A stretch of 64,000 nt of DNA, taken from contig NZ_JAHMIN010000025.1 in NCBI RefSeq assembly GCF_018986435.1, positions 8,409 to 72,408 of the forward strand. Direction: 5' to 3'. Made by a program: the position numbers and the translations under genes. Numbering within the stretch: the first letter of the stretch is position 1; the number at the start of each line of letters is the position of its first letter. This document shows positions 15,606 to 32,198 of this stretch, one piece after another. Source of the stretch: Hahella sp. HN01. GTDB taxonomy: Bacteria > Pseudomonadota > Gammaproteobacteria > Pseudomonadales > Oleiphilaceae. The notes beneath the pieces were generated by a model that had not been told where the DNA came from, did no database searches, and saw only the letters and a program-made list of their open reading frames with translations.

Positions 15606-16140
15606 ACTGATGTTCCCATATTGATGATTATTAGACTTACGCAGGGTATATACGTCCGTAAAACATCAAATACAAATTCACGGGCGGTTATATATATCGT
15701 TACTATTTTATTTTCCGCCGCTGATAGCGATAGTAATAAAACAAACAACATATACAAAAAGAAGTCCTGGACCTCCGAAGTGTCCGTACTGAGACTAGTT
15801 CAATACCTATAGGCCCGCAAGTACTTTTTTTGTGCATTCGCGCCCTGTTTCAGCGCCGCCGTCGCTATATTTCAATTCTGCAAATCCCCTGTCATATAAG
15901 GCTTTCACGCCGGCCTCCCGATTTTTCGAATAACGCCCGCCAAACCGTCGCGCAAATGGGTCGCCAGGCCCTTCGCCAAGCCTGCGGCATTATTTTTAAT
16001 TGCTTAATTGATATCGTCATAATTTGGGTCTACCATTTGACTGCAGCTGGAGTTAGCCCTACATGCTATAGCCGTTACTTAGGATTGAATCGTCTCTCCG
16101 CCGGGGAGAGAGAAAGGCATGGAAAAGGATCAGAATAATT
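15606..16140. other. Non-coding region upstream of DUF697 and the small membrane protein
   Basis: 535 bp. The left 150 bp are strongly AT-rich and probably hold the minus-strand DUF697 promoter. An interrupted inverted repeat TTACTAT...ATAGTAA lies near 15699-15738. GTACT...AGTAC followed by seven T (about 15785-15831) is a weak terminator-like structure. TTGACT at 16037 could be a -35 for the small gene at 16141. A CTCTCC-GCCG-GGAGAG hairpin occurs near 16094-16112. A 102-codon TTG-initiated frame exists but has no ribosome site or coding character. Confidence 0.5.
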
Positions 16141-16314
16141 ATGCTTCACGTCCTGTTATATCTGCTTGTATGCTTATTTGTGGCGTTCCTTGGCAAAAAT
16201 AAGAAGTTCGGCTTTACCTTAAACTTTTTTATTTCCTTTATATTCTCCCCCATCGTCGGCCTGATCGTCGTCTTCGCCCAGGCGGACAAGCACCTCGTCA
16301 AGACCTCGCCGTGA
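16141..16314 (+). CDS. 57-residue membrane protein
   Basis: A short protein that is almost entirely membrane-embedded. The first helix is LLYLLVCLFVAFLG (residues 5-18), followed by a basic turn GKNKKFGF. The second helix is about residues 27-46 (NFFISFIFSP then IVGLIVVFAQ), with a polar tail. The pattern G-(K/R)-(N/R)-(K/R)-x-G-F-x-x-x-F-F-x-S-x-x-x-S-P-x-x-G-L-I is one I recognise from widespread small hypothetical membrane proteins, function unknown. AAAGGA occurs upstream but with long spacing (about 11 nt). It is the last gene before the synthetase operon and reads the same way, 171 bp before the first PKS start. Confidence 0.65.
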   Translation: MLHVLLYLLVCLFVAFLGKNKKFGFTLNFFISFIFSPIVGLIVVFAQADKHLVKTSP

Positions 16315-16485
16315 TTCCCTCAATGGGCTTCATGGTCGTGTTTTCCAATATTTTTTCACCCCGGTGGCGTTAACGCGCCAGGCAATCACGCCGTCGTTAT
16401 GAAGAAATATTAGAAGGCTTTACCGGAAGTAGCCTGAAGTCGTCCCGTGGCGTTTTGGCCGTGGGCCTCTATGCGGTAGGGAGGC
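16315..16485 (+). promoter_or_regulatory. Leader region of the PKS/NRPS operon
   Basis: 171 bp. It contains an imperfect dyad TGGCG-TTAACG-CGCCA at 16365-16380 that could bind a regulator. A second inverted repeat, AGGCT...AGCCT, lies around 16415-16435. A GGGAGG ribosome site lies at 16479-16484. No clear sigma-70 or sigma-54 promoter could be chosen. The GGGAGG is well placed (8 nt) for an out-of-frame ATG at 16493 rather than for the synthetase frame. Confidence 0.4.
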
Positions 16486-19400
16486 GTGCGCCATGCGTCG
16501 GTTAAAAATAATAAATTACGACATCGAATCATGGTTACAGATACTACTCGCCGCGTTACAGACGCCGCTCGCCGTCCGTTTTACGCCGACATCAGTCGCG
16601 CGTTGCAGTCTCATGCGATCACTCAGGGAGACGCCGACGCTTTCGTCTTCCTGACCGAAGATCGCGACGCCCGTTTCCCGCTCACCTATGCCGAACTGGA
16701 CCGGCAGGCCCGACGCGTGGCCGCCTTGTTGCGACGTCACGCCCAGCCCGGAGAGCGGGCCCTGCTGCTGTTTCATCCCGGACTGGAATTTCTGGCCGCC
16801 TTCTTCGGCTGCCTGTACGCAGGCGTCACCGCAATCCCCATGCATCCGCCGAAAAAGAACCGCAGCGCAGAGCGTCTCGACAGCATTCTCGACGACGCCG
16901 ACGCCCGCGTCATCCTCGCCAATGACTCCGTCGCAGCCGCCATCGCGGATGCGGACGCCGGCGACAAACGTTTACGGGAAGCGGTCTGGCTCACAGTGGA
17001 CGCAAGTCTGTTAAACCCGACGGATGCCTCGACAGACAACGGCGCCGACGATAGAGAGAGTAACAGCGAACACAACAAAAAGAGCAACAGAGAAAACAAT
17101 AGTGAGAATAGCGAACCCGCATCGCTGCACGCGGACGATCTCGCTTTTCTGCAATACACCTCCGGCTCCACCTCCGCCCCCAAAGGCGTCATGGTGAGCC
17201 ATCGCAACCTGATTCTGAATCTCGACGAACTGCATCGCTGCTACGACCATGGCGCCGACTCCATTGTGGTGAGCTGGCTGCCGCACTTCCATGATCTGGG
17301 GCTGATCTACGCCATTCTGACGCCCTTGTACGCAGGCTCGATCTGCTACCTGATGGCGCCGGCGACCTTCATCCGCAACCCGGTGCGCTGGCTGCAGGCG
17401 ATCTCCGACTTCCGCGCCACACACAGCGCCGCGCCCAATTTTGCGTACCAGCTCTGTATCGATAAAATCAGCGCCGAGCAAAAACAGGATCTGGACTTAT
17501 CCTGCTGGCAAGCCGCCTGCAACGCGGCGGAACCGGTGCGCTATGAAACCCTGCGGGATTTCGCCGCCGCCTTCAGCGATTGCGGCTTCGACTATCAGGC
17601 CCTCTCACCCAGCTACGGTCTGGCGGAAGCCACCGTCAAAGTTTCCATCACTCCCATATCCGAGCCGCCCACAGTGCTGCATGTGGAGCGGGAGGCGCTG
17701 TCCCAGGGCGAAGTGAAAATCGTCGCCGCCGGCGCGCCGGGCTCCACGCCCCTGGTCGGGTCCGGGCGGGTGGACATGGACACCAAGAGCCTGATTGTGG
17801 ATGCGGCGACACGGACGCCCTGTCTGCCGGACAGAATCGGCGAAATCTGGGTGCGCGGCCCTTCCATCGCCAGCGGTTACTGGGCGCGGCCGGAAGCCAC
17901 CTCAGACATCTTCGACGCGCATCTCGCCGACCCGCAGGGCAGATATGCCGGCCCCTACATGCGCACAGGCGACCTGGGATTCATTCATGGCGCGCAGTTA
18001 TTCATCACCGGCCGCCGTAAGGATCTGCTGATCATCGACGGCGTCAACTACTATCCGCAGGACATCGAAAAGACCGTTTTCGCCAGTCATCCTGACCTGA
18101 CCGCCGACAATGGCGCCGCCTTCTCCGTGGATATCGACGGCGAGGAGCGTCTGGTGATCGTGCAGGAAGTGAAACGCACCGCCGTACGTCAGCTGGACGG
18201 CGACGCCGTGGCGCGCGCCATTCGTCAGGCGGTGTTTCAAGAGCACGAGCTGCCGGTGCACGCCATCGCCCTGCTGAAGCCGTTGCAGGCTTACAAAACC
18301 ACCAGCGGTAAAATCCAGCGACAGGCCAATCGCAAAGCCTGGCTGGACGGTTCGCTACAGCCGATCTATCAATGGCGCGCCGGCGCCCAGAATGATACAG
18401 CGACGCAGGCTGCGACACTGGCTCAAACACAGGCCGCCACTGAAGCCGCAACGCCCGTCATCGCGACGGAAAGCCCTAACGCCAAAGACATTGCCGACTG
18501 GTTAACCCAACGATTGGCGGCGATCACCGCCCTGCCCGCCGCCGACATCGACCCTAACGCGGATTTCGCCAGCTTCGGACTCGCTTCCCGCCACGTGGTC
18601 GCACTGAGCGGCGAGCTGGAGCGCTATGCAGGCGTCGCCACGCCGCCCACCCTGTTTTATCAGCATCCCAATATCGCGCGACTGGCGGCATTTATCGCCG
18701 CGTTGGCCAGCGGGGCTTCAGGCGTCAAAGACAACGGCGGCGCGACCAGAGTGAAGCGCAAAAATGCGCGCCTGGTGGATGTGGAAGCCACGCCATTTGA
18801 AAGCAACGACCCCATCGCCATTGTCGGCATGGGTTGCCGTTTCCCCGGCGCGGACAGTCCGCAGGCGTTGTGGCGCTTGTTGAACGAGGGCGTGGACGCG
18901 ATTCGCGAGACGCCGCCGGAGCGCTGGAGCAGCGACGCCTATTATCATCAGGAAGCCGGCGTCGACGGGCGCATGAACACCCGCTGGGGCGGTTTTCTGG
19001 ATGACATTGACCAGTTCGACCCGCAATTCTTCGGCATCGCGCCCCGGGAAGCGGAAACCATGGACCCTCAGCAACGCCTGCTGCTGGAAGTCTGTTGGGA
19101 GGCGCTGGAAGACGCAGGCATTGCGGTCAGCGCTTTGGCCGGGAGCGACGCCAGTGTATTTATGGGCGTCTGCAATACCGAGTTTCAACGCATCAGCTAC
19201 GCAGACCGCAACGCCATTCGCATGCACACCGGCACCGGCGCCGCCGCCAGCGTGGCGTCTGGGCGCATATCTTATTTGTGGGACTTACGCGGTCCCGCCA
19301 TGACCATCGACACCGCCTGCTCCTCCTCCCTGGTGGCGGTTCATCAGGCCTGTGAATCCCTGCGCCGCAACGAATCCAGCCTGGCGCTGGCGGGGGGCGT

Positions 19401-22400
19401 CAACCTGATCCTGCTGCCCGGAGGCACTATTTCCCTGTCCCAGGGACGCATGATGTCGCCGACCGGCCGTTGCAAGACTTTCGACGCCGAGGCGGACGGT
19501 TACGTGCGCGGCGAAGGCTGCGGAGTTGTGATTCTGAAGCGTCTGGCGGACGCGCGCCGGGACGGCGATGAAATCTACGCGTTGATCCGCGGCTCCAGCG
19601 TGAATCAGGACGGCCATAGCAACGGCCTCACCGCGCCCAATGGACAGGCGCAGCAGGACGTGATCCGTTCCGCGCTGTTCAAGGCGGAAGTGCAGCCCTG
19701 TCGCATCCGCTATGTGGAAGCCCACGGCACCGGCACGGCGTTGGGCGACCCCATCGAGGTGAACAGTCTGCGGGACGTGCTGGAAGAGAATCGCGACGGG
19801 AACCACCCATGCAGCATCGGCTCCATCAAAACCAATATTGGCCATCTGGAGGCGGCGGCGGGGGTGGCCGGGCTGATCAAAACCGCTCTCGCCCTCAAAC
19901 ACCGGGTGATTCCCGGCAGCCTGCATCTGCGTCAACGCAATCCTCTGATTGATATCGACGAGCGCCTGTTTCGCTTACCCCAGCGCAGCGAGCCCTGGGA
20001 CGGAGAATTGCTGGCGGGGGTCAGCTCTTTCGGTTTCAGCGGCTCCAACGCCCACGTCGTGCTGCAAGGCATCGTGGAAGCGCCAGCCGAATCCGCTTCC
20101 GACGCCGTGGCTGCAGCCACCGTGCCGCAAGGGGATGACGCGCCTTATCGCCTGTTGACGCTATCCGCCGCCGACGCCCAGGCGCTACAGGCGCTGGCGC
20201 GCCGTCACGGCGAACATCTGACGACCTTGCACGACAACGCCCAACTGGCTAACGGAGCAGGCTGGGCGGACTATTGCCATACGCTGAACAACGCCCGGGA
20301 GGCCTTGCCTTATCGTCTGGCTCTCAGCGCACAGAGCGCGCAGGACGCCGCCGGGACGCTCAAGACGTTTCAAGGACAGGAAGCGCCGAATCTGAGTCTC
20401 GGCGTGGCCCGACACGCTCCGGTGATTGTGTTCCTGTTCTCCGGTCAGGGCGCCCAGTATCCCGGCATGATGCGGCGTCTGTATGAGACCGAGCCGGTGG
20501 TGCGGGAAACCCTGGACCGTTGCGAAGCGGTGGCCGCGCCGTTGCTGGGGCAATCGCTGTTGACGCTGATGTTCAATGCCGACCCGGACTCCGGCATCCA
20601 CCAGACCCGTTTCACCCAGCCCGCGTTATTCGCCTGCGAAGCGGCGCTGGCGCGGCTATGGATGTCCTGGGGCGTGCAGCCGCAATTGGCGTTGGGGCAC
20701 AGCGTAGGCGAATACGCCGCCGCCCACGCCGCCGGTCTGTTCGGCCTGGAACAGGGTATGAAGCTGGTGTTGCGGCGCGGCGAGCTGATGCAGTCCCTCC
20801 CCGCCGGAGAAATGCTGGCGGTGTTCGCGCCTCGGGACAAAGTCGAAGCGCTGCTGCAGGATTCCGGCGTCGCCCTGGCCATAGCGGCGGACAATGGACC
20901 CGACCTGACCGTGATCAGCGGTCGCGGCGAAGCCATGGCGCAGATACGCCCTCTGTTGTCCCAACAGGACATTCGCTTCCAGTCCGTGCAGGTTTCCCAC
21001 GCCTTTCATTCGCCGATGATGGCTCCCATTCTGCCGGATCTGCGCAAGGTGACAGAATCGACGCCGCTGGGACATCTGCAATTTCCCCTGCTGTCCAACG
21101 TCACTGGCGACTTCATCGAAGCGGAAGATTTCGAACACGATTACTGGTTGCGGCACACCATGAATCCGGTGGAGTTCCGCAAGAGTATGCTCACCGCTGC
21201 GGATCGCCATGTGGATCTGTTTCTGGAAATCGGCCCCGGCGCCAGTCTGTGCGGCATGGGCAAACGCTGCCTGCCGGACAGCAAAGCCGCCTGGGTGCAC
21301 AGCATTCGCTATGGCGAAGACGAGCAGGCGTCGGTGCTCAATGCACTGGGCCGCGTGTATTGCCATGGCGGCGCGCCGGACTGGCGCACGCTGCCGGGAC
21401 GCCGCCGTCTGCGGGACGCCGCGCTGCCCAGCTATCCCTTCCAGCGCCATCGTTACTGGCCGCAGAACTATCAGGAATCTCACGCCAGCTCTGACCGGGT
21501 CGCCGATGGCCATCCGCTATTAGGTCGCGCCACCTCGCTGGCGGAGCCAACGGGCGACCTGTACGACCAGCATCTCGACGCCAGCGCGCATGCTTTTCTG
21601 GCGGGACACAAAGTCAGCGGCGCCGTCGTATTCCCCGGCGCGGCTTACATCGACATGGCCCTGTCCGCCGCAGGACGACACTGGCCGGAGGCCGGCGCAC
21701 TCTGCCGCAACATGCAATTCCACGCGCCGCTGGTCGTCGACGATCTGGACCACTGGCGGCTGCAGACTCAGTTTATTCAAACAGGCGCGGACGCCGCGCA
21801 GATCAGAATATTCGCTCGTCGCGATGGGCGTGAACAGAACGAAGCGCCCTGGCGACTCCACGCCAGTTGCGAAGTCAGTCGTCAGGACATTGCCAAGCAT
21901 CAGGAACCACTGCGCCAGCTCCCTACTGAAGCCGCGCTTGCCCAATATGAAAGCAGCCTGTCCGGGGAGCAGTTCTACGCGCAATGGCGCCAACGGGGCA
22001 ATGACTGGTCCGGCCAGTTTCAGGGCATTCAACGCATCTGGGCATCGCAACAGGAAGCCTGGGCGCTGATTCAGGCGCCTGAAGAGACCGCCGCACAGCT
22101 CGACGCCTACCGCACGCATCCCGCCGTACTGGACGCCTGCGCACAAACCCTGGCGGCGCTGGGAGGCGACGAGCAAGGCGCATTTGTCGGACATTCCGTA
22201 CAAAATCTGCGATTTTTACGCAATTTCAGCAAATATAGCTATTGGGTGCGCGCCCGCCTGACGCCGCAAAATACGTCGTCCGAGCATCTGCTGAGCGGGT
22301 CGTTGGCCATTTTCGACAATCACGGCGACCTGCTGGCGGAAGTGGAAGGCTTACGCTTCAGCTTCCTCGACGCCGCCACAAGACACAGCCCCGAGGCCGA

Positions 22401-25400
22401 CCAAGGGTTCTCCTTCAAGCTGACCTGGGAACGGACAGAGATCGCCGCGACGCCGGAGAAAGTTCTCACGGAGGATCGCCAAACAGATTTTGACGCCGAC
22501 GCGGTTTTCGCCAACAAGTCATCTCACTTGGCGCTGCGTCGCTACGGCTCCGTCCTGCTCTGCATCGCGCCGGAGATTCCTGAAGACGCCGCCGAACCAG
22601 ACGAATTGCTGGACAACCTGGTGGAACAGCTTGAGGCCATTCTTGAAGCCCTGGCCGCCGCAGAGGAAGACGACGAGGACGCGCCCCGGCTTTGGCTGCT
22701 GACCCGTCGCGCCTACGCGGTGACGGAGACGGACGCCGCGGTCTGTCCCTACGCCGCGGCGCTGTGGGGCTTTGGGCGCGCACTGGCGGTGGAGAAGGCC
22801 AATCATTGGGGCGGCATGGTGGACCTGGATACAGAAACGTCCGCTAAAGACCAGCGCCTGTTGCTGGAGACCATACTGGATCAGGACAGCGGCGCAGACG
22901 CTCAGTTCGCGATTCGCCACCGCGCCATCTATCGCGCAACATTGGGTCGCACCGATCTCACCGCCGGCCAAAGTCGGACTTTTTCTCTGCGCGCCGACGC
23001 CAGTTATCTCATCACCGGCGGCCTGGGAGACTTGGGTCTGTGCTGGGCGCGCTGGCTGGCTGAGCACGGGGCGCGACGGCTGGTGCTGATGGGACGTAAC
23101 GGTCTGCCGCCACGCTGCGACTGGACGCAATTGTCGCCGGACTCTCGCGACGGACGACGCGTCGCCGAGCTTCGGGAGATCGAAACTCTGGGGGCGCAAG
23201 TCAGCATCGCCGCCATAGATATCAGCGACAGCGCAACCTGCTCCTCCTGGCTGCATCAATATCAGCAACAGCAACCCGCCATTCGCGGCGTGTTACACGC
23301 CGCCGGCGTCGCCCACGCCATGGCTGTCGAGACGCTGGATCGGGAGGCGCTGCGCGGGGAAATCGCCGCCAAGATCTGCGGCGGCGAAACGCTACGCCGC
23401 TGCTTCCCAGTCGGCTCTCTGGATTTTCTGCTGCTGTTCTCCTCCACCTCCGCTGCGTTGCCCTCTCCCCGTCTGGCGGCCTACGCCGCCGCCAACGCCT
23501 GGCTGGATGGACTCGCCGCGCAACGGCGCGCGCAGGGAGAGCTGGCGCTGTCCGTGCAATGGGGCGCATTCCGTGAAATCGGCTTGATGGCGCGAGCGCA
23601 AAGAGACAACAACACCGCTAGTGTGGGTCTGACGCCAGACGTCTGCGTGGCGCTGACGCCTGCGCTGCTGGCGGCGAACCAGGCCGTCATCGGCGTCACG
23701 CCAGAAGATTCCAATTTAGCGGCTTACGCCGACGCCAGCCTGTACTTACAAGGGCTCAAGCCCGTAAAGGTTGACGCGCCCGCCAGTAACACAGCAGAGG
23801 AAAACCCAGCGTCCCTGGACTGGCTCGACCAGCCCCAGGAACAGCGCCAGACGGCGCTGCTGCGCTGGTTGACCGAGCAGGCTGCCGCCGTGTTGCGACT
23901 AAACCCGGACAACCTCGACCCTGCCGCGCCTTTAACGCAATACGGGCTGGATTCGCTGATGGCGGTGGAGTTGCGCAATCGCATCGAGAAAAATCTGAGC
24001 GCCAACGTCAGCATCGTCGACATCCTGAAAAGTAATGGCTTGACCGAACTCACGCAGAGCGTCGCTGACAGGCTTACTGAGCGTGACGCGGACAAAGGCG
24101 CCGCCACTGCCCCGGAAACCCTGCCCGCGCCCCTGGATTGCGGCGCGCCCTGGGAGCTGTCCTACAACCAGCAGGCGCAATGGTTCCTGCATCAACTGGA
24201 CCCGACCAGCCCGGCCTATCATGTCTCCTTCGCCGCCCGCCTGCGCGCCGGTTTTGCGGGAGAGCAGGATCACGCCTTCCTGCAGGCCGCGCTGAATCAG
24301 ATCGCCCGCCGCCATCCGGCGCTGCGCACGGCGATTCAGGTGGACAGCAAACCGCGCCAGCAGGCTCGGGACGATATCGCGATCCCCTTACAGGTGGTGA
24401 ACGCCCATGACCTTGACGCTTCCACGTTGTATCAGGAAGTGCGGCGCGCTTATCAAACGCCGTTCGAATTGTCCCGCGCCCCCCTACTGCGCGCCTGGGC
24501 GTTCGTCACCGCTCAGGACAGCGTGCTGCTGCTGACCGCCCATCACGCGGTCTGCGACGGCTGGTCGCTGTGGGTGATTCTGGATGAGCTCAAAGCGCTG
24601 TACGAGGCGCGCCGCGCTGGCGTCGCTCCGGAACAGGCCGCGTTGCCGACGTTGACGCACTCCCAGGTGGATTTCGTGCGCTGGCAAAACGCCATGCTGG
24701 ACACGGAACGCGGCGAGCAGCTCTGGCATTACTGGCGCGACGCTCTGGCGGACGCCGACTTCGAACTGAATCTGCCGGCTGACCTTCCCCGCCAGGGAGC
24801 GGCGCAAAAAGCGGTGGGCGAATCCATCCACTTTCAGCTCGCCCCGCAACTGGACACAGCGCTGCGCACCCTGGCGAAACAACGGGGAGCCACGCTGTTC
24901 AGCCTGATGCTGGCGGCGTACCAGTTGCTGCTGCACCGCCTGTGCGGACAGCAACGCGTTATCGTGGCCACGCCGGTGCACGGACGCAGCCGTCCTGAAT
25001 TTCAGCCGCTGGTGGGAGACTTTGTGAATCTCGCGCCGGTAAGCAGCCGCTTCGACCCCAAGCTGTCCCTGGACGACTACCTGCGCAACCAGCAGAACAC
25101 CTTGCTCGACGCGCTCGCCCACGGCGACTATCCCCTGCCGCTGCTGGTGGAACGGCTGGGCTTGCAGCGTAATGGCATGGGGCAGTCTCTGGTGAAAACC
25201 ACTTTCATCATGCAGAAGCCGCAAACCGACAACGCCACCCTAGACCTGTTCCTGGCCACCGACGACAACCTGCGGGTGAACTGGGGCGATCTGCAACTGT
25301 CGCCCTATCCCATGCCGCAGCAGGAAGGCCAGTTTGAGCTGTCCCTGGAAATCGCCGATAGCGCCAATGGTCTGCAGGGTTTCCTGAAATACGACGCCAA

Positions 25401-27427
25401 TCGCTGGAGCCGCACCGGCGTGGCGCGCTTGCTCCGACGCTATCGCCATATTCTGTCCTCGCTCAGCGCCGCCGGCCAGCTTGCTCAGCCGTTGGCCGAC
25501 CTGCCCTGGTACGATCAGGATGAGCGCCGTCAGCTGGAGCAAAACGCCTGCGAGGCTGCGCCCACGGAAGCCAGACTCACGGCGCCGGATCTGGTCAGCG
25601 GATTTCTCGACATGGCGCAGGCGTATCCCGAACGAATCGCCGTATCCGACGGGACCCGCCAGCTCAGCTACGCCGAACTCAATCAGCGCGCCAATGGCGT
25701 CGCCGCCTGCCTGCGTGAACAGGGGACGCCCGCCGGCGCCGCCGTGGGACTTTGCGTGTCCCGCAGCGTGGATCTCATAGTCGGTCTGCTGGGGATTCTG
25801 AAAAGCGGCTGCGGTTACCTGCCCCTGGACCCGGCGCACCCGCCCGCCCGTTTGAGCGCGCAACTGGCCGACGCTGGCGTCGCCGCCCTGGTCACCGACC
25901 GCGCCATCATGCCGACTTTGGCCGCGCTGGAAGGCCTCGGCGCCGCGCAATGGCTGTGTGTGGAGGACGTCACCGCCACGAGCGAAGAACCCCAGGTCGC
26001 TCTTGGGCCGGACAGCCTCGCGTACCTGATTTACACCTCCGGCTCCACCGGCGCGCCAAAAGGAACGCTGGTGGAGCACCATAGCGTCATCAATCTGGTC
26101 AACGCCCTGTGGGATCAGGTCTATCATCGTTACGACCAGCCCATCGCCGTCGCCCTGTGCGCCAATACCGTGTTTGACGCTTCAGTGCAGCAGATTTTCG
26201 CCGCCCTGCTGCTGGGTCATCGATTGCTGATCGTGGACGCCGACAGCCGTCGCGATCCCGCCCGCCTCGCCGATTTACTGAACGCCGAACAGGTGCGCTG
26301 CGCGGACTGCACCCCCAGCCTGCTAGGCATGCTCACCGGCGCGGATCAGGCCAGTCGTCTGACGCTGGACAGCCTGCTGGTGGGCGGCGAAGCCCTGTCG
26401 ATGGAGCTGGTGCGCGCCTTTTATGAAGCCAACCACCACAGCACACTGATCAATGTGTACGGACCGACGGAATGCTGCGTCGACGTCAGCGCCTGCGCCC
26501 TGCAACGCAACACCCTGCCGGAAGCCGCTATCGCGCCGCTGGGTCGTCCTTTGCGCGGCGCCAGTCTGTTTGTGCTTGATCCCTGGGGGCAGCCTTTGCC
26601 GACAGGGGCCGTAGGAGAAATCGTGATCTCTGGCGCCGGCGTCAGCCGCGGCTATCTCAAGCGCCCGGAATTGCAGACGGAAAAATTCGTCGCCCTGCCC
26701 GAGCTAAACGCCTCCCGCGCCTATCGCACCGGCGACCTGGGCCGCTGGCTCGACGACGGCCAGTTACACTATCTGGGACGGCGGGACGCGCAGGTGAAAA
26801 TCCGCGGTCACCGGGTGGAGCTGGGCGATATCGAAAGTCAGCTGGCCGCCCATGACGCCATCGCCGAATGCGCCGTCGCCCTGTTCCCGCAACGCCAGCA
26901 ACTAGCGGCCTATGTGGTGTATCGCCAGGATGCGACCCCGCCGCCCAGCGCTCAGGATCTGCAGACCCATTTACGGGATCGGCTTCCTGAATACATGATC
27001 CCCGCCTATATCCTGACGTTGCCGCGTCTGCCCATGAACGCCAGCGGCAAACTGGATCGCCGCGCCCTGCCGGAACCGGAAGGCGTCGCCGCCATGGACG
27101 GAGGCGCGCCAGTGTCGGAAGTGGAGCGACGGGTGGCGGATATCTGGCGACACTGCCTCAATCTGTCCCGCGTGGGCCGTGACGACAATTTCTTCGACCT
27201 TGGCGGCCACTCCTTGTTGCTGGCCCAGGTCCAGCGTCAATTGAGCGACGCCTTCGGACGTCCGGTGGCGATGGTGGACCTGTTCGCCAATCCCACCGTG
27301 GCGGCGACTGCGCGTCTGCTCAGCGCCGAGCCGGAAGAAGACGCTCTGTCCCAGGCGCCTCGTCGCAAAAACAACCGACTGGCGGGCCGTCGCAACGCCA
27401 AAGAAGCGCAAAGGAGTCTGCGTTCCA

Positions 27428-27441
<14 letters not shown>
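16486..27441 (+). CDS. Hybrid PKS/NRPS: FAAL-ACP-KS-AT-DH-KR-ACP-C-A(Gln)-PCP
   Basis: 3651 residues; loading and first modules of a lipopeptide line. FAAL about 17-620 (YTSGSTSAPKG at 224-234, Lys609) activates a free fatty acid as acyl-AMP. ACP1 carries Ser701 (GLAS). KS about 775-1196, Cys945. AT about 1313-1620, Ser1406, SHAFH motif for malonyl. DH about 1676-1950 with intact His1708 (HKVSGAVVFP) and Asp1883. KR with TGGLGDLG at 2177-2184, Ser2320 and Tyr2333. ACP2 Ser2490. No enoylreductase, so an enoyl chain is expected. C domain HHAVCDG from 2686. A domain with binding-pocket residues D-A-Q-D-L-G-V-V-D-K (first Asp at 3231), the published glutamine code. PCP Ser3576. The basic C-terminal tail is a likely docking element. 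Start uncertain: GTG 16486 is too close to its GGGAGG; ATG 16531 is an alternative. The stop overlaps the next gene by 14 bp. Confidence 0.95.
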
Positions 27442-32170
<4,729 letters not shown>

Positions 32171-32198
32171 AGACAACGACAGACAAAGGGAGTGTTGG

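Noticed and set aside
15830-16138. 102-codon plus-strand frame
   Set aside because: TTG start, no ribosome site, Arg-rich non-protein-like composition, and it runs through a likely promoter and hairpin region.
18571-18605. Inactive ACP1 because GLDS is GLAS
   Set aside because: The phosphopantetheine Ser is present, and GLSS/GLAS variants are common in FAAL-linked carrier proteins.
21520-22203. Long minus-strand open frames opposite the synthetases (also 24484-25224, 28814-30070, 44658-46724)
   Set aside because: They mirror high-GC codon bias of the plus-strand genes, with no matching ribosome sites or recognisable domains.
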